From Coenobita brevimanus (lineage: Eukaryota > Arthropoda > Malacostraca > Decapoda > Coenobitidae), in the NCBI GenBank assembly GCA_032717465.1, contig CM064663.1, positions 14,520,989 to 14,584,988 on the forward strand: 64,000 nucleotides of DNA. Direction: 5' to 3'. The notes below the pieces were generated by a model. It had not been told where the DNA came from. It saw only the letters and a list, made by a program, of their open reading frames with translations, and searched no databases. The position numbers were made by a program, and so were the translations under genes. Below are positions 32,952 to 44,277 of this stretch, piece by piece. The stretch's first letter is position 1. Each line of letters begins with the position of its first letter.

Positions 32952-33086
32952 GGTGACAATAAGAGCTTCTAATGGTACATACAAGAAGTTCTATTCAAAC
33001 TCTGAATCAAGTGCCTTTAGAGAACTTGGGAGGATGATGGACGAGGAAGATGATACGGACGGACTCAACGCAACTCTGAAGATGAA
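32952..33086 (+). CDS. Ionotropic receptor, S2 lobe exon (copy A)
   Basis: A 135-bp exon with acceptor ATGTTACAG and donor ATGAA|GTGAGT. The first G completes Arg with the previous exon (..VVDR|VTIRASNG..). The product VTIRASNGTYKKFYSNSESS.. then AFRELGRMMDEEDD.. is the first part of the S2 lobe. It leaves in phase 2, so at least one further exon (rest of S2, M4, tail) must exist in a working gene. None was recognised downstream in the window. All 3 differences from copy B are replacements (I/V, M/L, A/T). Confidence 0.85.
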
Positions 33087-33099
33087 GTGAGTTAGTTTT

Positions 33100-34900
33100 C
33101 TTACAGTGATACTTTTTATTTAAATAACAGAATAGGGAAAGGAAAAACAAATGACTAAATAAATCCATACACATAATTACTGGTGTCCTAGATTCATAAA
33201 AATCTGTAACAGCTGTGCTTGAAAAGCTGAAGGTTGAAGTTTGGGGGGAAACAACTCTTGGAAAGCGAGTTGCAAAGAGATGCAGTTCAGGGAATAACAG
33301 ATTACTGATAGACGGAAGTTCTGCAATATGGCAGTGTGACATTCCAGTCATGAGCGCTCCCAGATGCCCATGTACCACAAGGGAAGGTATGGAAAGGTGA
33401 CACAATGGATGCAACTTCGTCTGGGCATTTGCCTTAAAAGTATCTGTAAAATAATAGATAGATAGAAAATACTCCATCTTACCTGTAGGGGAGGAAGTCT
33501 ATTTGTAATATCAAGGTTACTGATAATTCTAAGAGCTATATTTCGATATTGTCTAGTTGTTTTAGTGCAACCTGTCCTATTCCACAAAGGTGAGGAGTAT
33601 TCCAGCTGAGAGCGCACATGACTCTCATAAACAATTGCTAACTGCTCATCAGTGAAGAAGCTACGAACTCTGCACAATAATCCAAATTTCTCTGAGGCAG
33701 CTTTAGCAAACGATCTGACATGAAAGGTCCAGGTGAGGGCATTGTTAAGTGAAACACCGAGAATTTCAATGCTTTTGGAGATAGGAATATTAGTGGCACT
33801 GAAGATAATATAGGAATCTGGCAATATCTGTCTATTAGTAAACTGTATATATTTGGTTTTACTAGCATTAAATGAGAGAAGGTTATTTTGTCCCCATTCA
33901 GTCATCCTAGATAAGTCTTGATATATGGAGATGGCTGTACTTAATTGTGAGTTAGAGAGATGAAAATTTGTGAATAGGTGTTTAAGTGTGAATGAACTGT
34001 GAAGTGTTGAGTCATCTGCATATGAATGAACTGATTATGAGTGACAGATAAGAGATCATTAATATGAATTACGAATAGGGTTCGAGCCAGAACTGATCCT
34101 TGTTGGTCACTGAAGGATATTTGAATGTACATCATCTACTTTTATATTTCTGTCGCTGAAATGTATGAGGAAATCAGAAAAACAAAAGATGTTAGTACAT
34201 CGCATGGGAGTTTAGATAGCAGGAATGGTGCCACATTCTGTCAAAAGCTTCAGAAATATCAAAGGCTACTGCATCAGTTTCTCCATGTTGGACAAATGAC
34301 TGGTGGATCGTGTGACTCAGGAGACTGAGTATATCAATAGTGGATCTTTCGTGGCGAGAACCATACTGCCTATCACTAATAATTAAGCTGTTGAATTCAG
34401 TATGTTTAATCATGTGCTTATTCACTGTAATTTCAAACATTTTACCAAGAGAAGACCTGATAGATATTGGTCTGTAATCGGAGGGGTCAGAGAAACTTCC
34501 TTTTTTCAGAACTGGGTTGGTATTGGGTTCCTTCCAAGAATTAGGGACTGAAGAAGTACGTAAGCATAGCCTGAATAATTTAGCTAGAACATAAGCAAGT
34601 TCTGGGGAGCACTTTTTCAAAACAATTGGAGGAATTCGACCTGGGCCTGGAGCTTTGTTGGTTCGTAAATTGTCTAGAATGGATTGTATGTATCCAGTCT
34701 GTATTTTACAGTAAGTAGAGCAAGTTCTAGTACTGGGACGTTGCAGCTGACTTCTTGTAAAGTAGCAATTCTTGCAGATGTACTAGTAAGGATATTCGCT
34801 TTACCAAGTGAGTCATTTGTAATGTTACCGTCTGAAGATTTTAGTGGGGTAATGGGTGATGACTTGTTACATAATTTTTTGGTATTTCGGAGATACGTTG
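33100..34900 (-). mobile_element. LINE in intron 5 of the IR gene (copy A)
   Basis: Minus-strand RT frames run 34620-34192, 34135-33941 and 33905-33348, with the 3' end near 33100, only ~15 bp past the exon donor. Motifs include NKAPGPGRIPPIVLKK (upstream of 34620), DPSDYRPISIRSSLGKMFE, YGSRHERSTIDILSLL, AVAFDISEAFDRMWH (motif A) and QGSVLARTLF. A YADD-coding string lies near 34015-34026 in another frame. The C-terminal half 33905-33348 is open (NNLLSFNASKTKYIQF.. and LEYSSPLWNRTG). It is degenerate, with the same copy in B, so insertion preceded duplication. Confidence 0.85.
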
Positions 34901-35421
34901 ACTGATATATGATAATTAAAGTTACTGGGATGCTTGCATGAATAAATCTGATTCTTTTATGTTTGTAAATCTTTTGTCTTATACATTTGCAGTAGAAAAA
35001 AAATAACTATTGTACTGTATATGAACAAATGAAAAAGAAAAGGAAAATGTATCGGCATTATCAATTATTTACGAGCATATTTTGTTCTTTACATACCGTA
35101 TATTATACATTGTCTTACGTTACTGTTTCAAGTAAGATTATTTAACATCATGATATTTAAAAATGTGTCCGAATCAGGGCGGAAGCACCAGATCCCGTTC
35201 CATGAAGTCCAGCAGTTCCTCTATATACTGCTCCATACACCTTCACATGTCACCACTTTAGCACTAACATCCGCCATCCATATTTAAAACATGATAAGGC
35301 TTTCTCACACAGGACTGGTGTACTGGTATCAGCGAAGTTGTCGTTTCAACATGTTAGCGGGTCTGATAGCAGATCAGTAAAGTCTGCTTTTTAACAAAAT
35401 TCAAATCCATAAACTGTTCCC

Positions 35422-35496
35422 TGCCCCAGCAGGGATTTGAACCTGCATCCATTGGGATATGAGGACACCTTTCTACAGACTCGGCCACCGATAGAT
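35422..35496 (-). repeat. tRNA-derived sequence (SINE head or tRNA pseudogene), copy A
   Basis: The minus strand reads GGTGGCCGAGTCTGTAGA (box A like that of tRNA-Ser/Leu), ATCCCAATGGATGCAGGTTC and AAATCCCTGCTGGGGCA, with a perfect box B (GGTTCAAATCC) and a T-stem. The 5' acceptor strand that should pair with TGGGGCA is absent, so it is not a functional tRNA. Confidence 0.65.
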
Positions 35497-35848
35497 AACG
35501 CACTGGCCTGCATTTGTGATTATTTTATTTTTTATTTTTATTCATGGTTGTGATCTTATATATTCTTGGGCTGCTGATTTCAAATATCTAAACCATTTTG
35601 CTCTATCACGTAAGGATGTTGAATAAAATACAAATTAATGATAATAAAAAATGTGAATTTTTAATAAATTCATACTTTATTAAAATTAAGTAAGTAATCA
35701 TGGAAAAGCACATTCTGTTAGTTTTAAGAACATATGTATTCCAAATCAACATGAATCACGTTCATCATGAAATGAATCAGAATCATCAACATCAAATCAA
35801 ATGATATTATTAAAAAATAAGCTCCTAATGGTTAGCCTACATATCGAT

Positions 35849-37550
35849 TCAAAGGAAGGAGGACCGCTTTGATTTTCGCTTGTGCTGTGCATTGAGACCA
35901 TCACGTTTCAATGACCAGCAGTAATCCACCATCATGCTGACATTCCATTTGCCCTGGTATAAAGTTTCCATGGTGCAAATATCCTGATGGAACCGCTCTC
36001 CTTGTTCCTCACTGTAGTCCCCACAATTCTTGGGAAAATAGTCAAGATGTGAGTGCAAAAAGTGCATCTTCACATTCATTCTAGACCCAAGTTGCTGGAA
36101 ACTTGAAATCAGGTCTTGAATCGTTTTTTTAATATTCGAGGGAGCGCCTGTTTCCCAAGAAGTTTTGGACAATCTTCTTGAAGGAAAACCAGGCATTCAC
36201 CTCGACACCTGCTAATGCTTCCTCAAAATGCTTGTTCTTCATCAATTCCCGAATCTGAGGGCCAACAAATATTCCTGCCTTTAGCTTACCTTCACTTATA
36301 CGAGGAAACTTTGACTCCAGGTACTTGAAAGCAGCTCCATTCTTGTTCACGGCCTTCACAAAATTTTTCATAAGCCCTAATTTGATGTGGAGCGGTGGGA
36401 GCAGAATTTTCTTGGGGTCAACTAGTGGCACAGCTTTCAAGTTGTGATTTCCGGGCAAGAAGCTGGTCCTTGGTGGCCAGTCTTTTTGTTCATAGTGCTG
36501 GCTGTCTGCCCTACTATCCCAAAGACACAGAAAACAGAGATACCTGGTGTATCCCCCTTGAAGACCTAGTAGGAGAGCAATAACTTTTAAATCACCACAA
36601 ATGAGAAAATTGTGATTCTGGTACTTGATTGCATTTATTAGTGTCTTCATATTTTCGTAAGTTTCTGACATTTGGACACTATGGCCAATTGGCACAGATG
36701 CAGCTGTGTTGCCATTGTAGAGAAGAACAGCCTTTAAACTTCTTTTAGAAGAATCAATGAAGAGCCTCGATTCATCTCCTTTGTACGACATCCCCATGTG
36801 TTCAATAAGGCCAGAAATATTTGAACAGAAAACTAAAGAATCCTCTTTCTCAAAGAACTGAGTGAATTCTGCTTCGCGATGACGGTACCAAGCGAATGTT
36901 GTTCCAGGAGCTAGAAGCCTGTGTTCCTTCAGTCTATAGCCAAGTAACTGTGCACTTTCTTTTGGAAGGTTAAGGTCTCTCACCAAGTCATTGAGCTCAA
37001 CTTGGTTGAAGAGTTTGGGATTGTCATTTGTTGGTGGTTCATAGTCTACTTCCATCTCATTAGTATCACTAGTATCAGACTCTGATTAAATTTCCCATGT
37101 CTCAGGTGGCACAGGTACAGGAATATCATCAGAGTGTGGAACAGGCCTTATTGCTGAAGGAGTATTTGGGTATATTATGCGATCTTTAGACTTCTTGTTG
37201 AATCCAGCTACTTTAGTCATACAAAAGTAGCAGTCATCATGGTGGTTCATCTGCTCCCGCCATACCATTGGTACTCCAAAGGGCATACATTTAAGTTTTC
37301 CAACTGACCACATTCGGAGCTTTCTGATGCAACTCTTGCAAGCTTTGTGTGGTGGAAATGGCTTGTCCTGGTCTCCAAGTTTGCAGCCAAAATAACCAAA
37401 GTAGCAGCGCTTCAACAAAGGAGTAATATTGCTCCGGGAATCTGAAGGGGTGAATTGTCCGCAGATATAGCAAAATGTGTCTGGTGAATTTATACAGCCT
37501 CTAGACATATTCACAATATGAAAAAAAGAAAAATATATTAGATTTAACAT
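35849..37550 (-). pseudogene. Broken copy of a multicopy cysteine-rich protein family (copy A)
   Basis: Three minus-strand frames make one protein: 37550-37086 (probable start MSRGC at 37508), 37055-36129 and 36196-35849. The first has a cysteine array (C27-x2-C30, C49, C56, C71-x2-C74, C88, C107-x2-C110 counted from 37550) that probably binds zinc. The second has a long mixed domain (GTTFAWYRHRE.., SLVFCSNISGLIEHMG, KILLPPLHIKLGLMKNFVKA, FPRISEGKLKAGIFVGPQIR). The third has MHFLHSHLDYFPKNCGDYSE, GERFHQDICTMETLYQGKWN and a basic tail. A TAA at 37086-37088 separates the first two in the same frame, and a 7-T run near 36126 shifts the third. I recognise the family as repeated uncharacterised arthropod proteins, possibly transposon-encoded. 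The function is unknown. Confidence 0.75.
37086..37508 (-). pseudogene. N-terminal cysteine-rich domain of the multicopy family (copy A)
   Basis: It reads MSRGCINSPDTFCYICGQF.., then CYFGYFGCKLGDQDK, PPHKACKSCIRKL and HHDDCYFCMTKV, ending ..VPPETWEI and TAA. The CxxC pairs suggest two or more zinc sites. Because the next frame continues in register after the TAA (SESDTSDTNEMEVDYE..), the stop is a point lesion, or the unit is a genuinely separate ORF. Homologues would decide. Confidence 0.65.
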
Positions 37551-37559
37551 TTAAGTCAA

Positions 37560-38699
37560 TATAAGGTAAGCATTTTAATTGGTAATATACTTTATCATTT
37601 ACTTATGTTATACAAAAAGAGAAAAGTAACGTCTTCGTATAACTTGACAACCTGATGTGATAGAGATGATTAAAAAACACAGTGAATCACTATTTTTCAT
37701 ATATATATTTCGAAAAATATACCATACAGTCAATAAAAATAATCATGCAGACCAGTGTTATCACCCAGGGATCGTTTCTTAAACCTGATTACCGTCCGCC
37801 TTTAGCAAGGTGGAGAGAGAATCTTTTTTCTAGCGTCTGTGTGTCTTTGATGTACAGAAACCTATTACTTTTGGTGTGGATTTGATCAATGGCAGCCGAA
37901 TGTCAGCCGCCATATGTTTTTTAATATGGACGGACTTTTTTGCGAAGCGCGGTGACTGAATTCCGTAGAGTTTTGTGAATCTTCAACTTTATTTTGTGGG
38001 TAATTTGTAACTTATTCAACGACATATTTTGGCAGGCGACTAGCATTCGGCCCTCGAATGCATTTGTTTCATTTATTCATGTTTCCTCAGACGACATTGG
38101 TCGGCTTTAGGCAGATCTCTTGTCATGAAGGGGTAAATGGATGACTGATCCGTCCTCACCTGTTTGAAAAATCTCTCCAGACCTGAATGACATTGCTTGG
38201 AGACAGCATGGATGAAAAGTCAAATGTCACCAGACTGAAGGTAACAGTAGAACGTAGGGGTCTCGCTAGTGCTTTTGTCGACTGTATTTATTCTCGACCA
38301 TTTATAGCAGTGACTTCCATGTGATGTAATTACTTAAAACAATTACTTATTATCCGGAGAAGACAAACTATAATTCTATATGGTGATAATTTGTTTGATG
38401 TTTTGACCTCACAAAGAGTCATGGCAATAGTTTATGGACAAATAAAGCTGGAGGAACACAAATTATAACTATAACTGAGCAAAACTTATGAAGATTTTTT
38501 TCTCTTCTTTTGTAATTTTTCACAATATTTCATAAACACATTTTTGCCTATGGTTCTGGATTTCCAAAACTTTATCATACGTATCCGAGAGTTTTAGAAA
38601 ATGGCGGTAAACACACTGATACAATTTTCCGGAATAGCGAAAGAGTTCTTCCATTATATTTAGTCTGTTTCGCAGAGCAATGCATCTCATTCAGACACA
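37560..38699. other. Unassigned AT-rich interval
   Basis: Only short open frames and no repeat partner recognised within the window. It includes the unresolved right flank of copy A beyond what copy B shows. Confidence 0.4.
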
Positions 38700-38921
38700 G
38701 GCCGTATTCTTGTTGGGTAAGAAAGCTCCCTAACACTTCATTCCTAGCGATTTATTTTTGGATGTGGCTGATTAATATCATTTTGTACGTTATTTATGCA
38801 GAGTACGGCGATGTTTGGAGGATTTATATAACACGGAGTATAACAGTAACGTGCAATAACCAAAATAAATCGCTTATGAAATGATGTTATGGAGCTTCCT
38901 TAGCCAACGATGATACGGGCC
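38700..38921. mobile_element. Fold-back MITE with ~62-bp arms
   Basis: The left arm (38700-38761: GGCCGTATTCTTGTTGGG..AAGCTCCCTAACA..GCGATTTATTTTTGG) is inverted at 38860-38921 (GGCCCGTATCATCGTTGG..AAGCTCCATAACA..GCGATTTATTTTGG when reverse-complemented). The spacer is ~98 bp. ACA flanks both ends, a possible 3-bp duplication as in PIF/Harbinger elements. The arms differ at roughly one base in six. Confidence 0.75.
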
Positions 38922-39170
38922 ACAATAGCTATTTCATCAGTGACCCCTGTTATATGAACTAAGTCTGCTACATGTCATTCAGAGGGAACTAAGAATACTG
39001 TCTGGCATTACTGTCAGTTATAACAGAAAGATAATACAATGCGTTTATAATTGATTTTTTCCTTTGCAATAAAATATTCGGTGGAATAGTGACAGAAACC
39101 TCTAAACTAAGAAACCGTGGACTAAATCGCCACAGTTCAGGTTAGTTTTCATGCTACATTTGTTCACTAA

Positions 39171-40692
39171 CCCTTTCAGGTCTCCTGGCCACTATAATGG
39201 CTTTCTCGGTAGGGGTCTCCTAGCCACTCCCGTGGCAGCATATTTAGGCATGAGTGAAAACTGTTGCATGAGGCTGGTGAATGAAATAAGGATACAAGCC
39301 GCTCCCCAGACCCCTCTGCTTCTACCATGCATGTGTAGATCACAATATTTTAGTTTACACAGTCTGGGAAGAGCTAATCATGGAGGGGGGTTGGGTTGCA
39401 CATATTGGTTCTATTATACTGTTGATCTGGCAATATTTTTTAACTCTTTTGGTTTCAGACAGTTCATTTAGCAAAAGAATATTGTTTGCAATATATTTTT
39501 ACTGCTCTGGAGGATACATAGCTCTCACCTTCCTCCTCCCTTTCATATCCCCCTTCCTCCATCCCCCTACCACCCACCGATACCCCACCCCTCTGCCTCC
39601 AACCCTTCCACCCACCACTCTCCCTCCAATCCCCCACCCCGTACATCCTCCACCCTCCTGCCTCCCACCGATCCCCCACTCCTCTACCTCCCACCCTCCA
39701 CCCTCCACTCTTCCTCCAGTCTCCCACCCCCTACCTCCTGCTTACGCACATACTGTAGCTACCGCGTCACAGGCAAGCAAGAGATTTCTTCGTTGTATGT
39801 CTCATATATTTATTCATTTCCTGGGTGTTAGAGTGTCTGATTCAGGGAAAATATATACAGATTTAAGATTTTAGGTTTCTAAGGTTGTTTCTGTAGCCTT
39901 TTATACACGCACCATGCATTTATTTTTGTTACCAGGCAGACACACGTGCAGCGAGTGTTGCCTTTTTCACTGACAAATGATTGTTCGTATCTCCTTACTT
40001 TTTTCTGATTTTTATTTCATGAGTTTCTCACATTTCCTGGTTATACTTATAACACCGTAAATTTTGAGAAATAATAAGTATTTGATCACTGTCTCTACCT
40101 GTACTGTTGCCTGTAAGTACACAGGATAGCAACAATGAAATAAACATATGTACCGTACATACAAAAGGCAAGCTTGTAGGCTTACCCTCATGTCCTCATC
40201 CCCACAGCCTTGGACAGCACTAAGCAAAATAAGAGCAAAGTAAAATAAATTAGTAGTAACTAGTAAGTGAGTGTTTTATAAGGATCTTGCAACTGTTTAG
40301 TTTGTTGTTTGTAAAGAAAACATCTCAAGAATCATTCACAAATCACGTGAGATATAATATACTGTACAGTACAGTACATATATCAGTGCACTGTTTTTTT
40401 ATGGAAAAATATGGAAAAAAACAAAGCAATCATGTCGCCTACGAACCAAGAAATCGCCTACCCACCGAGATGGCAATACTCACACGCTACCACACACCAC
40501 TTGCTACGCAACTTCCCATCATTTTTGCAGCACTTATATGGCGACTACAGCTCTAATGTTTTACAGGCAGATGTGTATTACTTCCTTGTGCATTAATATG
40601 ATATTTTTTTTCTTTATTTGCAAGCCTTGACTTTTTCCCAAAAAATGCGTCCGTCAAACGTGACCTTGGGACCTATTTGAGACCTGAAAGGG
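39171..40692. mobile_element. piggyBac-like non-autonomous element with CTAA flanks
   Basis: CCCTTTCAGGTCTC at the left end is perfectly inverted at the right end (GAGACCTGAAAGGG), and both ends abut CTAA (39167-39170 and 40693-40696). CCC-starting ends and a 4-bp TTAA-like target point to piggyBac, with CTAA as a variant site. The 1.5-kb interior has no transposase. It holds a pyrimidine-rich tract (39530-39740). Confidence 0.75.
39530..39740. repeat. Pyrimidine-rich low-complexity tract
   Basis: CCACCC, CCTCC and CCCACC motifs repeat irregularly on the plus strand, and the minus strand is G/A-rich. The long open frames across it (proline-rich on plus, glycine-rich on minus) are composition artefacts. 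Confidence 0.85.
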
Positions 40693-40696
40693 CTAA

Positions 40697-40882
40697 ATAC
40701 CTTATGTTAACATCTTACGATCCCCACACGATTATATACCTTTAGAGGCTGAAAAGCCAGATACAGCTTTCAATAACCCCTTCATATCAGGCTGAATACA
40801 GTGATCTGACTTTAAGAAGAACTAAATAGGAAATGCGTCCTCCAAGTGAAGGAATTAAAAGAAACATTGAAAATGAAAGACT

Positions 40883-40923
<41 letters not shown>

Positions 40924-42543
40924 TTGTACAGCCATTGTTTCATCGTTTCATTGTCCATATGTCTCTCATCTGAATAAATATTTCCTGGTTTGAGCGTAAA
41001 TGAACCATTATTTACGTCCTTACTCGCAGGAGTGGTTCATTCACGTGAAGGGCATAAAGTTGTTTATTAATACGGAATATGCTCTTATTCGTTTTTTACC
41101 TTTCAATATCAACAGCCAGTTGAAAAGCCATTCGTCGGCTGAATTTGAAGGAGAAAAAACGTGTAGATGGTTTGGCATGTGACGAAGCGCCAGGATTCCA
41201 GAGGACTGAATGATGTACGAATGATTCTGTGACTCATTCTACTGGGCATGCTATGCATTATTCTCCTAGTACCTGATATTCCGACCTTATATATCATTCC
41301 TCATGCTGTTTGTACGTGGGGAAAGCGTCTGGGTTAATTAATATTTTTTACTATTTTTTGTGTTTATTTCAGAAGTGCCCATCTTGGTCCCCGTCTAACC
41401 CTGCAGCTGATAATATCCCGGAACTTTGCTAAACTAGATGGCACTTCCCCCTTGTATATAGGCAAGGAAACGATACTACGGCTTTTGTTAGCCTGGCCAG
41501 TCCCTCATGATGCCCCCTACACACCTCAGATTGATAAATGTTTAAGGATTATATTGCAGGTGGGTAAGAGAATTTTATCTTCTGGCTTAATATGTTTTAT
41601 ACACGAAATGTGAGCCACAATAACTGAAGATAGCAATATTTTTAAAGATGTCATTGTAGTAAAGAAGTTATTTATTTCACAAGAATGATATCTTACATAT
41701 TCTGTTTTTGCAACCTCCAAGCACTTTTACTCAGTTGCGGATAAATTCCTAGTAGTGAACGAGTCATCACTAATTCCAAGTCTTCCAAGAGTTATATTCT
41801 GAGATGAATAAAAATTTTCCGTAGATGACAAGAGATTTAAACTGAATTATTGGAAATAAACATTGTGGCGCTGCAACAGCTCGATTATGTGATGTGGAAT
41901 AAACGTTAAAACCTGTGTAGGCTACTCAAAGTCGATCCCTCTAACAAGGAAAAAATGGCAACATAGTAAGTCAATCATGAATCAACTATAAAAGTGTAAG
42001 AAGTTCACATCCTTAAGAAAAGAATATCAATCAGCTAGCCAGAGGCTCCTCCAAGTATGAAGGACAGTGAGAAGGAACCATTCGTCCTGCCATGCCTATG
42101 GAGAAACCTCTACCGCAGGTTCCCCAGACTCGGACATAGGACTAGAATGTGATGGAAAGTAAGGGGAACAAAGCAATCAGCATAATACGGTTGAGTCTCA
42201 CCACACAGGAACTCATGACTAAGCCATAAGTGCCTAGAGCGTAACTGAGCAACAGCCACCTCCAATCGTTAAGACATGGAGGGGAGAACCCTCGTACTAA
42301 CACCCTCTGAAAAACATCCCTTAATTTATTATTAACAACAGCATCCCACAGGCTCTACCAGCGATTAAGAATCACCTACTTCAAGTATGGTATCATATCG
42401 GAAGCAGGAAGGGGGTAGTTGGCAGGGGACATCGGGAAGAAATGGATTTTGCAGATGTATCTTCCATATCATTGCCATCCACACTGACATGCGCATGAAC
42501 CCTTGCCTTACTCGAGAAAGGCAAAAACACAGGATGAGCTGAA
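40697..42543. other. Unassigned interval with a (GA)n microsatellite at about 40890-40920
   Basis: No gene is recognised. It contains ~15 GA units and otherwise scattered short open frames. The segment 42040-42360 has balanced composition but no recognisable coding frame. Confidence 0.45.
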
Positions 42544-42893
42544 TTAACCCGTCACGTCCCGAGGTTTTCCGCACCTATGACATCCCCCAGTCCCGAGCCT
42601 TTTTGGAAATTTTTTTTTTTGCTAAAACTTCCGCTTAGGTCGAGAAACGAAGGAAAATCACAAAGAGAGTGGTTCCCGCGGTCTATAAGTGGTCCGTACA
42701 GGTGCGGTTCCCCCCCGCAGGTATGGTGTTCTGTAATGGGCTGCATATGCATTTACGTTTTCTATGGTAAGGAATAATGGGAGAAACAACAAGCAACACC
42801 TATATATTTATTGAATTTGAACTAATAAACAATAACAGTAACAATATAATGGATTTCAGACACATCTATATGAAAAATAAGCATTGTACCATC

Positions 42894-43875
42894 GAGCGAG
42901 CATAGCGAGTTTGGTCCGAGTCGTAACATGCTATATGCTAAGTTTATTGTATCAGTCAACATATCATTTTTTCTACTTGTATACTTCTGTTTCAATGACA
43001 TTTTACCAATTACAACTGTTTGTAAGTGTTTTCAGATGTTTTCATTCATTATGATGACATGCAGCATAAGTATAGCACACATCAGCTTAGTAAGCGCACT
43101 CACTATGACTCGTATTTCAACATACCAAATTGTTTTATCACTTTCCAATTATTTTCCCCTTTACATAGAACCTTTCCTCCACCACTGTAAAGGTTTTCAA
43201 TTATTTTCATTCATTACGAGGGCTTTTAGCGATATGCTAGCGCATATTCACGTAGCAAGCACAATCTCAAACACTCGTGTTTCATCATCTACTTTATTTA
43301 TTCACTCCACTTATAATTTCCCACTTACATTACACACGTTTACACCCCTATAATGCACTGTACATACTGCCATTATTTATTCAAGTGAGCGTGAGAATAT
43401 CGCCTGAAAATACCCTCGCAAGGAATGTTTCGACAAACATAATACTCACACACTTATATACTAATTCACTCACACACTTATATACTAATTATTCACTTTA
43501 TCACTTGCTGACTTTTATTTTGACTAATACGTGCCTTATTGATTCAACTGAGCGTCAGGAAATCGCATCTCTATACACACGCTATGAATATTTGACTTAG
43601 AATATATATCATCACATACAATAATTTGAACTTATACCCGTAAGAATTTCCCATAATAATATTTATATAATTACGGGCCGTATTTATTGCACTGAGCGAC
43701 AGAATATCGCATCATAAAACCCTCGCTATGTAAGTTTCAATTTAGGGCAGATTTATATACTTACGTACAATGTTTTCACTTATGTTCTACCCGTATGCAC
43801 TTTGTACTAATATTTGGAGATCAACATGACTGATAATTTCACTGAGCGTCTGTCTGTTGCATTTACCTCATAATT
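42894..43875. repeat. Degenerate ~150-bp repeat in the non-coding part of the piggyBac element
   Basis: TGAGCGTGAGAATATCGC (43385), TGAGCGTCAGGAAATCGC (43549), TGAGCGACAGAATATCGC (43693) and TGAGCGTCTG (43843) are spaced 164, 144 and 150 bp. Each of the first three is followed by CCTCGCAAGG, ACGCTATGAA or CCTCGCTATG. A fainter unit is near 42894. A short 22-bp tandem (ACACTTATATACTAATT) sits at 43448-43490. Confidence 0.7.
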
Positions 43876-43899
43876 TCAGCGTCCTTTCGCATTCACACC

Positions 43900-44277
43900 A
43901 TACTAAAATTGCATCAACGTGTGATATTCACTAAAACATGGGTGAATACAGAGACCCAAGTCACACTGCACGCACTCATAGCGGGTGTCCTTCCTCTGTG
44001 TCGTGAGTCTTACCTGGGAATTACTGCACACGTGACACCTGCGTTAGGGCCTAAGTCTGTTTGGCTGGGGAGGGATAGGAGTGGGGAAATGGCGGCCGGA
44101 TATTCTCTGGGGAGTTTGGGCAATATGGGCAGTGCGGGTGCGATGTTGGGGCCTTTCAACAGCATACTTTGCAAAGATTTCTCTTGTGAGCTCCCTCACA
44201 AACCCTTCAAATGTTTTCTGAACGCCTGTGGTCATGGCGTGAAGGTGGTGGCAATTCAGAGCAGTGATATCTTGCAA
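43900..44277 (-). pseudogene. piggyBac transposase, C-terminal and cysteine-rich domain
   Basis: The frame 44277-44044 ends at a TAA (44044-44046), but the reading in register after it gives CHVCSNSQVRLTTQRKDTRY and then ECVQCDLGLCIHPCFSEYHTL. This is a CxxC..CxxC..CxxxxC-H zinc-binding domain like the one that binds DNA at the end of piggyBac transposases. So the coding region carried four lesions: two stops and two frameshifts. Confidence 0.85.

Larger units (their letters stand above)
25055..36698 (+). repeat. Segmental duplication, copy A
   Basis: Every landmark from 25055 to 36698 recurs in the same order and strand at 51506-64000, with an offset of 26451 bp at the left end. The copies differ by about 1-2 percent substitutions where counted by hand, by microsatellite length, and by one 763-bp insertion in copy B. 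The true left limit in copy B is hidden by the gap at 51406. The right limit lies beyond the window. Confidence 0.95.

Noticed and set aside
39380..39874. Proline-rich 164-codon frame
   Set aside because: Composition artefact of a pyrimidine-rich tract inside a transposable element. A hydrophobic run at its start looked like a possible M4 segment of the IR gene but has no matching phase or neighbouring S2 sequence.
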